NCBI GenBank assembly: GCA_950295325.1
Contig: OX485803.1
Span: 25,349,554 to 25,413,553, forward strand
DNA: 64,000 nucleotides
Reading direction: 5' to 3'
Source of the DNA: Polytrichum commune
Lineage: Eukaryota > Streptophyta > Polytrichopsida > Polytrichales > Polytrichaceae
Translations under genes and position numbers: made by a program
Part shown: piece after piece, positions 1-13,049 of the stretch
How positions within the stretch are numbered: the stretch's first letter is position 1
Layout of the letters: every line of letters begins with the position of its first letter
Notes under the pieces: generated by a model
What the model saw: the letters and a program-made list of their open reading frames with translations, nothing else
What the model was told of the DNA's origin: nothing
The model's database searches: none

Positions 1-1077
1 CTCTGTGTTGACCATAAACCATATAAATTACTTTAAACTCGGTATCTTCGGTAAAGCAATCTCAGGTGCTAGCAGGTTGTTTGTTTGGTAGCACAAAATG
101 AACAACATTCAAATTGAAATTATTCATTTTATGAAAGTGACCCAACATAAAAAGAGCATTATGCTCATAAAATTCTTAGCCCCACAATGCAACGGTCTGA
201 TGTGGAGTCATGTTATGCCTAAATACAATTTCCATGTCATTTTTTAATATGCTCCAAGCACACACATGATAACATGTGGCACTTTTGACCAAAATGGACA
301 AATATATGCATAACATGATTAGTGTATAAGGTATTGGTTTCGAAAATATAATGAAGCATCGTGGAGCTCATGAAGGCCAACTTTAGAATGATGTGGGATC
401 ATGGGGGGTTCCCATTGTTCTCTAAGTTCCCATAAGAGGAATTTTCTTTGCAAAGGACCTTTTGCCTTTTCCATGCTCTTTCCCTTTCTGCTTTTTGCAT
501 CCACTGATTTGGCAGGTGTTTATCATGTGATGGCGGGTACAATACATCGAATATAAATATCATCATTGGAAATACTACTATTTTAATAGTAAAACATTAA
601 TAAATTGACGAGCACTTAATGTAAAATATCCCGTTATTTGTCGAATAGCCTTGTAGTCAATGGAGAGGCTCAAATACAAGCAAATGGGGGCTTTGGGAGT
701 CGAGTAAGGCATGTGACCTTATTGTGGACACTTCCAACACCACAAATAATCATCTCATCCAGTTAGCAATTGCAATCCATGGGAACTGTGATTTCAAGTC
801 AAATTGAAGACTTTTTTTATATTGAAAGGTGAATCACATATGTCTACTCAACTATGCTTACTACCGAACCTCAAATGGTACCTAAATTCATTTTGAACAT
901 GCCGTTTACTCTCCTCGTAATGCAAGTCACCCATTCTCAACAACAAGTCTTGCCATACACTTACTCAAATGCACTCATGCGTCCAATTCAAAAGAGTGGT
1001 CACAGAAGACCAACATATCTTAAGGTGTACATGTGCTATTTGGTTAGTTTTCCTAAAAAAAAAAAAAAAAAAGGGTA
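1..1077. other. No gene recognised
   Basis: Only short unsupported reading frames are present, none with a recognisable family motif. An A-run of about 18 bases (near 1055-1072) ends the stretch and adjoins the G-rich minisatellite. I see no RNA gene or paired terminal repeats here. Confidence 0.6.
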
Positions 1078-1568
1078 CAGAGCCCTACATTGGGTGCCCA
1101 TACCCATGCCCATGCCCATACCCACCCATGCCCATGGGTTTTGGGTGGGCATGGGTGCAATATTATTGTTCATGGGTGGGCATGGGTGGGCATGGGTGGG
1201 TATGGCTGCGATATTATTGTTCATGGGTGGGCATAGGTGGGCATGACTGCGATATTATTGTTCATGGGTGGGCATGGGTTTGATATTATAATGGGTGGGC
1301 ATGGGTGGGCATGGGTGGGGCACAATTACACAATCATACAAGACACATTACACAATTACACAATACACATTACACAATTTTTGAATACATGGGCGCAATT
1401 TGAATAGCATGGGTGGGCATGGGTGGGCACATGTCATGCTATGTGTGGGCATGGGTGGGCATGGGTGCGCACATGTCATGCTATGGATGGGCATGGGTGG
1501 GCATAGGTCACTGTTGATGGGCATGGTCTGGGTATGGGTGCAATTAAAAAGGAAAATGTTGGGCTCTG
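1078..1568. repeat. GGGTGGGCAT minisatellite, possibly inside a hAT-like MITE
   Basis: The stretch is built from 10-bp units of the form GGGTGGGCAT, interspersed with a GCGATATTATTGTTCAT spacer repeated at about 1160-1265. On the left the same unit appears in inverted orientation (CCCATGCCCATACCC). The outer edges read CAGAGCCC on the left and GGGCTCTG on the right, an inverted pair like the CAG…CTG ends of hAT elements, but the flanking 8 bp do not match, so a target-site duplication is not supported. The long open frames across it come from the repeat and are not treated as genes. Confidence 0.7.
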
Positions 1569-4500
1569 CTCCGCACTCAACAGTGGACACGAGTGAGAAG
1601 ACCTAGTATGTATTCAGTTAAGTAACCAAGAAAGAAACAAGTACACACTTTGGATTACCGTAATTACATCACAATGAAGTTGGAGAACATGAAAAACAAG
1701 CTGAATAACACTACCTTACGAGAAAGTGTGTCATCTTATGGTAATAAAAAAATAAAAATAAAAATAACGTCGGAGTTTAGTTATCTTATCTCATCTTATG
1801 TCATCTTATGGTAACTTAACATGAAAGCACGAAGCTAAAGCAAGGACTCATTCGCGCAACCCAATTTCTTGTTGCACTCTATGGCAGTGGCACATGTGTG
1901 TCGTAAGTACCGATCTTTTGATTGGAGGTTTTCTTCTTCTTCTTCTTCTTTTTCTTTTTTCTGTTCATTGGCCATGTGTAGTTTGGATAAGTATCGGGTG
2001 ACGATATTTCAAGGTTGGAAACCTTTGCTAACTCCTTGTACAAGTCACTTGACTGCCAAGGGCATCATATACATGTGGAACTTAACAAGACAAGGGCCTT
2101 TTGGGGGCGAGCCTACTACTTTGGAAACATTCACGGAACAATAATAGATTTTTGGATCCCTTTTTGGGCACTTTTAGGAATCTCTATGATTTTTTTCAAT
2201 GTGTTGCTGCAGCCTTGCCTGCAAACTTATTAGCACACGTGTATTCTTCAGCTATGGGCGCACAACACATGATGACCTTGGAGGCCGGTTGCATGGCAAA
2301 AGACGACGAAGAAGAAAGTTGGTCTCCTGGGGAGGCCGAAGTGAATAGAGTGTCTGTTTGCAAAAAACATGTGACCATGTCCTAAAGGACAGTGACACTG
2401 GATGTAGAACTACTTCACCCTTTGAAAGGAGTAGACACAACATTAGTAATTATCACTATATTCGTTAATTTGAGACTTTCTCTTGTCTCAAATTAATATA
2501 TGGATCACAACAACATGGTCTAATGTTTGGGTTGTCCTAGCTAAACCATCTTGATATGAGTTCTTAATTGGGTTCTTGATATGAACATCCGCTTCAAAGT
2601 GCTTGCATCTTACAACATTCTCCAATATCTGTGTGATTTTATCCATGTTCTTATATTTGTAATTGTCTCAAAATGTCGAAAAAGTCCCAAATTAACGAAT
2701 ATAGTGATAATTGGTAATCGGTAATCAATAATCGTTGACAATATCCAGTAGCGTGTAACCATGTCGATTGGATGTTGTTTGGGAATGTAATATTTTGAGA
2801 AGGTAGGATATAAAGGGTATGATGTGGGTAATGAGTGGGCACCGTGTCATTAGCTCCATGTTGGTTGGGAGTGAGTGTGAATTCCGTATCATATGGTATG
2901 GGGTTGATCCATGTGGAGCTCGTGACTGGATGTGGTTGTAAAATGGCATGGTGTTGTTGTGTGAATACATGCAAGAAGTGTAGTTTCAACCAACAGCTTA
3001 TCCTTAAGCAAGTGTAAATCGAGCTTAAACAATGGTTTGCACCACTACCGAACTTGTTGTTGTGTTGCTTTATGGCGGGCCTGGGAGGTTTTTCATGGGA
3101 TCTTTGTTTGCAAGATGCAATGTGGGTCTAACACCGTAGGTTTGTGTTTCTAATGTTTTCCTTTTTCTTTTGTAGATTTATGATCTAAGGCGGGTCTTGC
3201 ACATATCCAACATGTCTTTCTCATGTATGTTCTTCAATCCACACTTGAACACAAATCATGCGAAGGTAGGTTTGTGATTTATTTATTTAAATTAATATAA
3301 TATAAGGCTTGCATACTTTAATCTTGAATCTAGCATCACAAGAGTTTTTAGAAGGGACTCAAAGAATACTAGCTTCCTTCAAAGGTGAACATGTGCAGAC
3401 AAGCCGGCCTACACTTGTCCCACAACAAAGGCAAGCTAGTGGATTTTGACATGGTCGGTTGAAAATACCCAATTCGCTTAGATACTCCCACTATGATTAG
3501 GTAGATGATGATGACAGGGTGCATGAAGAACATGTGCTAGGGTGGCCACCCATCCTAGCAATACACCGGCCTTGGGCGATTTATAAACCTTGGAGTTTCA
3601 TGGGATCCAAGCTAAGCCTTCGGGTTTAAGCAACTATTTTAAATGGCAACAATTGACTTTGATGTGTCAATGACGTTGGTTACACAAACCGATGACATTT
3701 GTCCACATTCTCGTTGCAACACCTTCTAGTGGAACACCCTTTTACAACTCCATCAGACCAAAATTTGTCTATTCTATTTTAGAATGTAGTTTGTGAACTC
3801 GACCATCATGTTGATGTAACCATTATTTCACAAAGGGCATTGCACTCCGTTACTTTAGAGAAAGAGCTATTTTGACTCCACATGATGCGATTCTAGTCCC
3901 GTGAACCTTTTGACTTCATCCAAACCTTTGAGAAAAAAGCAATGATATTCCTCAAGGAATACCAAGGATTTCATATATTTAATGAAGCATAAAATTAAAA
4001 CAATGCAATGTGTAATCAAACTAACGTCATGTTCTAATCTCAATCCTCAATCATTCATCCCTTAAATGCAAGAGGTGGCATGCATCAAAGTTGAAACCAA
4101 GCAAAAGAAAGCACAAACAAAATGTTTATAGGAGTGATACTTGCTAGTTGCATCGTCCATGTATAGGAGGTCCTCCATCTCCATACATTGAGAAGCGACA
4201 TTGAAAACGTCATGTGATTGGGCTATGACCTCACAAGACTATAATGTTGGCATAATGACCTCCAAGTCATGCCCTACTATGTCCACCTTCATTGAGAAAC
4301 GACATTGACACCTCTAACAAAATCCCACCCGAAAAGCTTACGATTTGACGCCATAATAAACAAAAAAAACTATTGCTCCGGGAATGGCAAAAATGGAAGT
4401 TTTAATTGATAGCATAACATAGCACCATGGATATATACCTCTTCCCTTTTCCACGTCATGAAAAAGTAGGATATCACGTCATGAAAGACTTCAAAAAGTC

Positions 4501-6611
4501 TTTCATGTCCGAAAAGGAGCACTAAGGCCGGGATATAAACAAAAGAGGAGGGTGAGGGAGGACCAAAAGTTACAATACATATATTCACACTACACTTACA
4601 ATAAACGACAATAACATTTGTAGGGATTCTACAAGTCTCTTTGTGTAAGATACATGTGTGCTTTCATGCTTCTTCTTCTTTTGGTCAACGTGGTTCATAG
4701 GGTCTCGATTTGAATTGTGCACGGGTATAGGGTGCTAAGAGCCAAAAATTTATTGGGCTTTTGTATGTACACGGCCCCGGTGATGATGGTGTGGAACCGG
4801 TCGAAGGGAGTGACGGCCAAATCGGATGCTTCGTCTTCAAACGTGTTTAGTACTTGGAGGGTGTTGCATTGAGTGGGTCGACGTGGGTATAAGGACTAGT
4901 GTATTGACGTAGAAAGTGCAATGGGACACTCATTGAACCAAATGGAGCATCGGAGGGGGAGGGGGGGGGGGCTCAATCATAGTTAATTAATCCACCACAA
5001 GTGGAGTCATCAATGTTGTCCCATCATGGTTAAGTTCCCGACCCTCCCACATGTTCATGGGTCCCACACACCCCACAAGCGAGCTTAGGGATTAGGGTTT
5101 AAATTAGGGGCCGGGTTTAAAAAAAAAACACTTTAGGGGGGGGTCCAAAACACTCGTTGAATGAACCTTAGTTTCAAACTCAAGATTGAAGCCCAACTCG
5201 AAGATTAGTTTCTCAAACTAGGAGGAGTGGGGACAAGATTACGAGATGTTACATTAGTGTTGCTTCATTTTTTGCATACCTTGAACATGGATTCTAGTAC
5301 AAACTCCTTGGGTCCGTGATTTTTCTTCTGACCATAGGGATGAATTCACTTGGGAGTTGCATTGGTCTCGGATCCTAGAGTAAAACCAATGTTGGTGGAG
5401 TGTGGTTTGGTTGATGTGATTGGGTGTGAAACAAGTGAATGGTTGGTATTGGTAAACAACATCAATAATGGTATCAACGAACTTACACGTGGATATCAGA
5501 AATTGTAATATCATTCACATATTCATAGTTGGCGGGTATACCAAGATGAGAGAATCTTTGTACACCCCAAGTTATGAGTTTGGTGAATGCCGTTTTAAAC
5601 AACATGGATACTAGGAAGATTTTGCCAAGGTATGAAGGTTCTTGCATGATGTATAGACTTGAATGATGTCGAAAACAAAAGTACCATCAAACTACCCACA
5701 CCCTACTAGTATCCAAAAATGTGAAATCCTCATCATACAAATACCCGAATGGGATAAGAATAAATAAAAACAAGGTGGATACGAGACCAACACTCGTGTA
5801 AAAAGCACCCTTATTAGTCCAAGAACTAAAAACTTTTGGTGATCATGAAAGTGCATAGCTTGGCAACAGAAGCTAAGGAGATTTTTGGACACGTGTCTAA
5901 AAAGGATTGAACGGCATCTTCAAATACTAATAACTACTCTACACTCCATAGTGAACACAATTGGGAGGACCTATATATCCAATTACAAAATCAACAATTC
6001 TGTATCTCCAATGACAATAACTAAATCAAGGGAGATCCGATTTTCAATCCGGTTTTTGTATGCGTTTCATCGTAGATTTGCTTATGCCAAACGAGTTTTG
6101 TTGTGCAAATCTCATCGGTTAAAGTTGGAGAACATGAAAAAACAAACCAAATTAACACCCACACACCTTAATTAGTGTGGTTCTCCCTATTCATTGCTTG
6201 GCAGCAACAGGAGCCATGCATGATGCATGGCATTGAATACATTAGTTTCTCTATACTTAGTATGTATGCTGAACACACCTTCAAACGTCTATAGGCCAGG
6301 CCACGATAAAGACCCTTATGATGGAGTTAATAAATGATTGCACTCACAACCAACTTATGGTCGAAGAGAAAGTGGGCTTTTTGTTCCTCACATGTAGGGA
6401 CTTTTTTTCATGTGCACTCAAATGAGGATTAGGCCATCAAGCGATTTTGGCTTGTTTGCATAAATAGGCATTTCATATGCCCCTACTCCTCCTACTACTA
6501 CTACACCATTCATTACGTGCATTTAGGTGTCCCATCCTAATATACCAACATTTCACACTATTTGAATGATAATTATTATCACAATAACAAAATACATAGA
6601 TGAGGTATTTA
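1569..6611. other. No gene recognised; simple repeats only
   Basis: About 5 kb without a supported gene. It contains a TTC microsatellite near 1927-1950, an 11-base G run at 4961-4971 and a single telo-box-like TTAGGGTTT near 5093. Reading frames here are under 120 codons, without family motifs or paralogous support in the window. Confidence 0.55.
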
Positions 6612-6646
6612 GGAGGGAGGGAGGGAGGGAGGGAGGGAGGGAGGGA
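6612..6646. repeat. (GGGA)n microsatellite
   Basis: About eight GGGA units in a row are followed by an AGAAAGAGAGAGAA purine stretch. The plus strand is therefore all purine for about 50 bases and has enough G3 runs to form a quadruplex; that property is inferred from the sequence pattern. Confidence 0.95.
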
Positions 6647-6659
6647 AGAAAGAGAGAGA

Positions 6660-9600
6660 ACCTCTCATCCATCCAATGTTAAAAAAAACTTGACCCTTGT
6701 CATTCAATTTTTTGGGCAAGAAAGGGTGATTTTTGAAATCTACTCTTCTTAGTTTAAAACTCCTTTCAAGACTCTAAATTAGTGAGAGTGGTGGAATTAA
6801 TTCCTAGTTTAAATGAAAGGAGGTTAGTGGCTACGAAGTTAAATCCTTTTGACTATTGACGAAGGCTAGGAGGAGATTCAGTGCAAAGACAATAGACACG
6901 TGAATAATAAGAAGTAAAGTTTCAAATTTGGCTATGGACGGATGTGCCTCTCGAGGCTAAAACTCCTTCCTCCTCTTCCCATATATGTTTGTAAGCCATA
7001 GTCAAGGAGTCAGCCATAAAGACTCAAGAAGTTTAGGCTCGATATAACAAGTTAAGTCCATAGGCTAGACCATAGTGTGAAACTTTGTGCCTTAAGTGTG
7101 GAAGAGTGAGAGGATGGGTAATTGAGGAGAGGCACCCATAACCAATCACTTGAGACACTGTGTGCCAGATTTGGAGAAGTATAAAGCAGTGCAAAAAAAT
7201 TCCCGTGTAGGAAGATAAAAATCAGGAGGATTGCAAAAAATTTAGTAGTTGTATTCCTTGAATTGAAATTACTATGAATTTCTGAAGCCAAAAGTTGGCT
7301 CGAACATATTACCAATGTCTACAGTCTACCGTAACTATTCACTCCTCTTCATTTTCACACTCAGAACTAGAACATGTGTCATGACACTATTGGCTCCAGC
7401 CTGACCGAGATTCAATCCCAGCTTGATCGAAACTCCGATACCCTAGAGATTGCCGATGGGGCCTTGATCGGGAATAGGTGTCTCTACTATAATCTACTTG
7501 TGGGGATTCTTACCATCAACCCAACATGGAGGATAAATTGGAATTCATATTAAATAAGGCGAAACTTCATTCCAAGAAAAGTAGGGGTGGAAATTAATCC
7601 CCCGTGATATTAAAGGGCATTGACTATCGACCGCCTTGGAGTCATATCTTGAGTCGAAACCAATGTCTTGAAGCTACATGGAGTCCACAATTGAATCCAA
7701 CGTTTTGACCGCATATGACATTGTTATCAAAAACCAAACAGCCTCAGTTGAGTGGGGAATATTAAAATTTATGTCAATATAATGGCGGTCAACAATTTTA
7801 TCACAATCACTATGAATTTGGGAAAGACCATAGTCTAAGGAATTTGATTGAAGGTGGAGACCATAAGCTACAACGATCCATTTGTCCACCTAGTTGTGTG
7901 GGACTCTTTGCTTGACTATGGTAGATTTGAGTGGCAACATACCTTCCAGGGCTTGGAAAATACTCCAGATGTTGCTTATAAAGATGTTTTTTAGAGAGTT
8001 TGACAAGGTTTGACGTGTCAAAGGCCTCATTGTTACTAGGAAGGTTAGGCCCTGGATGGGCATTGTTTCTTGAGTCCCTTGGCTCACAACTCTTCCGAGG
8101 TGGTTGTTTTGTTTCCTTGCAATTGAATTTGTTTTTATATGTGTCAATTTTTTTTAAAAATAAACAAACAACATGGAAAAGTGCATTTTGACATCAAAAG
8201 AACAAAAGTTTGTGGACTTATGGATTGGAAAATTTGGTTCTTTTACTTTTTAGAACCTATAAGTTTAATATGCCCATTGGTCACTTTACCATTTGTCACT
8301 TGTCTACCGACAACATTGAAGTTGAGACTCATGACTTCAAAGTCCATATTGGGCGTCTTGGGCATGTGATAGCTAGGCAACACATAGCAAATGGCTCTAT
8401 GTTTTCTTGGTGTAACTATCTTCTTTGAGAGTGGGAAGCATGTGCATGTGACACCTCCTCATTAGAATCCACTACATAGATAATTTTCATGACAAAAATG
8501 AAGTCTATACATATGAATCAAAGGTTAAACACCAATCTCGTATATGTACACTTTTCTTTTTGAAATATTAGAGTATGTTATCTCAATGTTGTGTATGTTA
8601 TCATGTCATGATTAGTTGTTCATCCAAGTGGGGAGCACTTCCAGTTGTCTCCTATGTTTCGTCGATTGACACATGGAGCATTTCGACCATCATTGATTTG
8701 GTGTAGCTATGTTAAGAGAGTGGGGAGGTCATTGTTTTGAGTACATGCATTTAAAATGGTTTGAAAGATATGCATTGTCAAGATTCAACCCTAACTTGGT
8801 GAATAATGGGCTATTGTTCTTGCGAATGAGGCGTATCAAGAGGTACCTCCCATAGGAGATTAACAATGTCATAACATATGCGCACTATGTCCACTAGCAT
8901 ACTAATACCTCATGAACAACTTCAATATCTCAGTTTTCACCACAACTTCTAATGCATTCCCCTTCTCTAATGTACGATTAAGATAAATGTTTCATACATT
9001 TTAAGAATAAAATTTTGAATCTTTGTTGCGTACGCCATCTCAAAACATCAATGTCCCCGAATTAGCATGTGAGCCTTCCTCTATTGAGGATGAAGGCGAA
9101 TAGATAGTATTGGCTCAAGTTTTAGAAGGGCATGGAAATCATTGGCACCTTGGAGAGTGCACGAGGCACACGTGAATTTGCTTCAAAGCATTGAATTTTG
9201 GAGGGTCACTCATGGATCTTCCGCAAAGGGAAAGAGAGTGTGGACATAATGATGATCTTGGCCAAAAAGTGTTTGGTTAGACAAAGGAGGAGCAAGCTTT
9301 TTTCCCTTTGAGTCTCTTGGCAACAATTGTGGTTAAATCATTAGTCATCCCCGTGATGTGCGGCCATGGTCGGTTGGTTGCACTCAAATCCGGATTCCGG
9401 GATCAAGTGTGCACACTCTAATAACTTAGGTTAGAAGCACAAGATATGGAACCGTCAATACACCTAGTATTGCCACGTGGTCTATTAGTTACAAAAAACG
9501 TACATTCAAAAACCATAATTTTCAACATGGGTGTATGGCTTATGGACCAGGTAATTTTCGAGGTCCACGAGGGCCAAGAGGGGTTACTGAACATAACTAT

Positions 9601-12110
9601 TTTGGCGTATTCTCTTATATACCCTTCGATTGTGGAGATTGACGGCCTAGGTTGAGGGCATAAGAAGGAGGGGATTATGCTATATGAAAGGCAACCTCTT
9701 CCCCACTTTCAAAATGTCACTTCATGTGTCATATAGTTATGTGGTCATTTGTCTTACGTGGCTATATTTTTCAATATTTATTTTATTTTAGTGTGAGTCT
9801 TATTATTTTGTAATGTTTGGTTTATTGATCCAATCATCTTCTATCCATAGATTTAGATATAACCAAATTTTAATGACTAGTTTAAAATTTGAATGACACG
9901 TACCCACACCACATTATATAAATACCTACGTAAAACAAAAATAATAATGTAGTTACACCAACTATGGTAAATATTGAGAGCCACATTATTTAGGTCATTC
10001 CCATACTAAATATATTTGGCGATCATCTTTTGGATGCACATTAATTACCAACCCACACTATATAATATTGGAGGTCCACATTAATTGTAGGTTGCAAAAT
10101 TCCTATAAAATAAAGAAACAACATGCAATGTGTTGCTATCAAATTGAAGAGTGGATTTCTCTCCCTTCATGTGAGCACATGTCATGTGAAGGTGGTGCTC
10201 ACCACCAAAACCTATCTTCAAGAAACACCTCCAGTTGCTTCAAAGGATGGTATAAACTTTAAATCTTGTTTGTTTTCCATAACAAACAATCCATTGCGTA
10301 GAGTTTCTCATGTTCTTTCCATAATCACCAATACCAGACTCTTACCTCTTAGTCATTTGAGCATAATAAACATACAAAAGATAAATTTATTTTCATGTTG
10401 TCTCCTTCAATATCGGACGAAGGAAATGAGACCACATGCTTGAAATTAGCTCTTATTTGATACCAAACCCACAACAATAACATAGTGAGTAGTTAAGAAT
10501 TCAAGTGCAACAAGCATGTGATTAGGGTTGCACACTATTAAGTTAAATATTTAACTTTTAAAATTGTTAAAAGATGAAAATAACTACACCTTTCTTTGAG
10601 GAATTTCTTTATATTTTTAATATTAAAATATAATTGAAGACATGTGGATGTTGAAATAGTGAATTGCCGCTCCAAACCTACAAAACAACTCGTCTTTGAT
10701 GACGATATGTTGAGAGGATAATGCGGGGATGGTAGGAACATTAACTGATATGCACGAGTGCGATGGGGCTAGGACAACACATGCCCAAACCAACAATTAA
10801 CAAACTAAAAGTTGCAAACCTCGATCGTAAAACATCCTAAAACGCACTTGTTAGCACTAAGTCATACATCACGTTCATAAGGTTGAATTTCATGTTTCAG
10901 TGCATAAGCTTCACGCCACCATTCAAAACAATTATCATAACACAAAACACTATAAAAACCCTTGTTCAAGTGAACCCTACAAAGTAGACGAAATTGCAGT
11001 GGAAACAGTCATCGGTAGCCACTTGATGGGTTGTAGTTGAGATGGCCTAGTTGAAAGGTCGGCATCATGGTGGTGGCCAACGCATCATGGTGAGATTATG
11101 GTATGAGGGTGAATGTTTCAATAAGATATGTGGCATGTTGTATACACTTCTAGTTCCTTGGACAAATGTGGCCATTGTATTGGAACGTCAATTGAACTAC
11201 AAGCCATTTAGACACCACTCATGTATGTATGTATGTATGTCCAATTGAAGAAGAGCGACCACATACGCCCTACATTTCTTAGCCTTTTCTTTTCCTTTTT
11301 AATGCACAATATCCATGTTTAATGTTGAGTATTCCTGTGAACTCTACATTAAATATTGTATTTAGCGTCACTTACTTACTAATTGAAATTACACAATGCT
11401 ATATTTATTTATTGTATATCTCATAGTTTGCCAACAAATGCCAAATTGGTTTTATGGACATTATAGAACAATAACATCTTTACTTGGTAAAAAATCACAT
11501 CAATAGTAACATCATTGTTTCTTTGTATTCCCAAGTTAGCAGTTGGATCAATAATATTCTTAACCATATTGTTACTAGGGATGTTACCTAGGTATGCATG
11601 TTCTTGCATGGTATATATAAACCCAAATGGTATTAGAAATGTCAAATAACCAAACCCTATTGATGCAAAGAAAATGCGAAATCCTCATTATAGACACCTG
11701 AATGGTATACCCCCCCGCCCCAAAAAAAAAACCGACAACATATCAACATTGGTATGGCCATAAACCACTCGAGTTTAGGTGTGCAATTGAGAAGAACGGC
11801 CACATACAAGGAGGAGAGAGGGTATTATTGTAAACGAGCATAACACTCAACACTCAACCATCTAACATAAAAACTCAACCCGCTTGGACTACACTAATTT
11901 GAGGTCTATAGGTTTGTGGGCGACTCATATCTTATGACTTGCACTACACTAACTCGGGGTCTTTGAAGCTAATTCTAGTCGCAAATCAACAAAATGTAAC
12001 TTCCAAGCTCCACACTATTTTAGGGTTTTTAAAAATGTTAAACAAAACCTAGAAGTGATTATTTTTCAAGATGTTGTCTTCACACTGAAATTAGCTTGAA
12101 ATACCATGAA
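6660..12110. other. No gene recognised
   Basis: About 5.4 kb of ordinary intergenic sequence. I looked for conserved protein motifs in the frames around 7.05-7.3, 7.67-8.4, 9.4-9.7, 10.1-10.4 and 11.4-11.6 kb and recognised none. A TTGTTTCCTTGCAATTG stretch at about 8108 recurs in similar form near 16970, so a decayed dispersed repeat is likely. Confidence 0.5.
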
Positions 12111-12113
12111 TTA

Positions 12114-12698
12114 GGGGCACTTTATATTAGGGCCCATTTCTAGGGCCCATTTTCAAACCCTAGGCATCAACCAATGAGAGTGTTTAGATTGCCCAAATGG
12201 GCCCTAATATGGGCCCAAGGGCTTTATATTGAGAGTCGGCCCACTTCTCCTAAAGCTTACGTGGCGGGTGACATGGCGGCATTTTGGAGGGAAAGAAATG
12301 GACTGAGGCCAAAAAATTGGGTCGAGGGTTTATGAAGACCCACTTCGCACCTACGGCCCACTTCACCCAACTTCCGTCATCTAGTCATTTATGACTTTAT
12401 GACTTTATGACCTTATGACTTTATGACTTTAGTTCAAGCAAGGGCATAATTCATTTAAGCCCAAGTGGGCCATGGATTGGGCCTTACAATATAAAGTCCC
12501 TAGGCCCATTTGGAAGGCCCACTTTAAAGTATAATTTCCAATTTGGGCCCTACAATAGGGCCTATGGACTTTATATTGGAAGGCCCACTCAATGGCCCAT
12601 GATGTAAAGTAGGGCTAAAGTAAAGGCCCACTTCAAGTCCAAGTGGGCTCAACTCCAAATGGGCCGGCCTCCAAATGGCCCCTAATATAAAGTGCCCC
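12114..12698. mobile_element. PIF/Harbinger-like MITE, 585 bp
   Basis: Terminal inverted repeats of about 26 bp begin GGGGCACTTTATATTAGGG at the left and appear as the reverse complement at the right. Both sides are flanked by TTA (12111-12113 and 12699-12701), the 3-bp TWA target duplication typical of PIF/Harbinger and Tourist MITEs. The interior has no coding frame and consists of many short GGCCCA/TGGGCC words in both orientations, so the element can fold extensively. An internal run of TTATGAC units lies near 12395-12430. Superfamily is inferred from the duplication length and sequence, not from a transposase. Confidence 0.8.
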
Positions 12699-12701
12699 TT
12701 A

Positions 12702-13049
12702 GTGTAATCCAAGTCATTAGAGATAAATCGCCCACAAACCTATGAGGGGTCGATTTATTATGGATGAGAGGTACGCTCATATGCGATAATGCCCACTTTC
12801 CCTAAAAGACCCACATAGCTTAAGAAAGGACGAAGCATTTCTTTGTCAAACCATGGGCATACAACTCACCTGCCCTTTTGCACAGAAAAGTCCGACTTAA
12901 ACTTAATTATCCCAAGTGGAAATTTGGAGCCCGAACTTTACGTTCCCACTGGAGTGGAACTTTATGTTCTCACCAGATACCCAGAAATTTTCTGATTTAT
13001 TTTCTTTATTCATTTGAAATAATTTTTGTCTTCATTGTCTTCATTTTCT
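12702..13049. other. No gene recognised
   Basis: Short spacer between the GGGGCAC MITE and the first tRNA-Asp repeat. I see no paired repeats or coding signal. Confidence 0.5.

Noticed and set aside
854-1283. Plus-strand frames of 104-130 codons rich in WVGM/HGWA repeats
   Set aside because: They are produced by the GGGTGGGCAT minisatellite in two frames and show no conserved domain.
5085-5110. Interstitial telomere repeat
   Set aside because: Only one TTAGGGTTT word and a partial neighbour are present, too few for a telomeric array.
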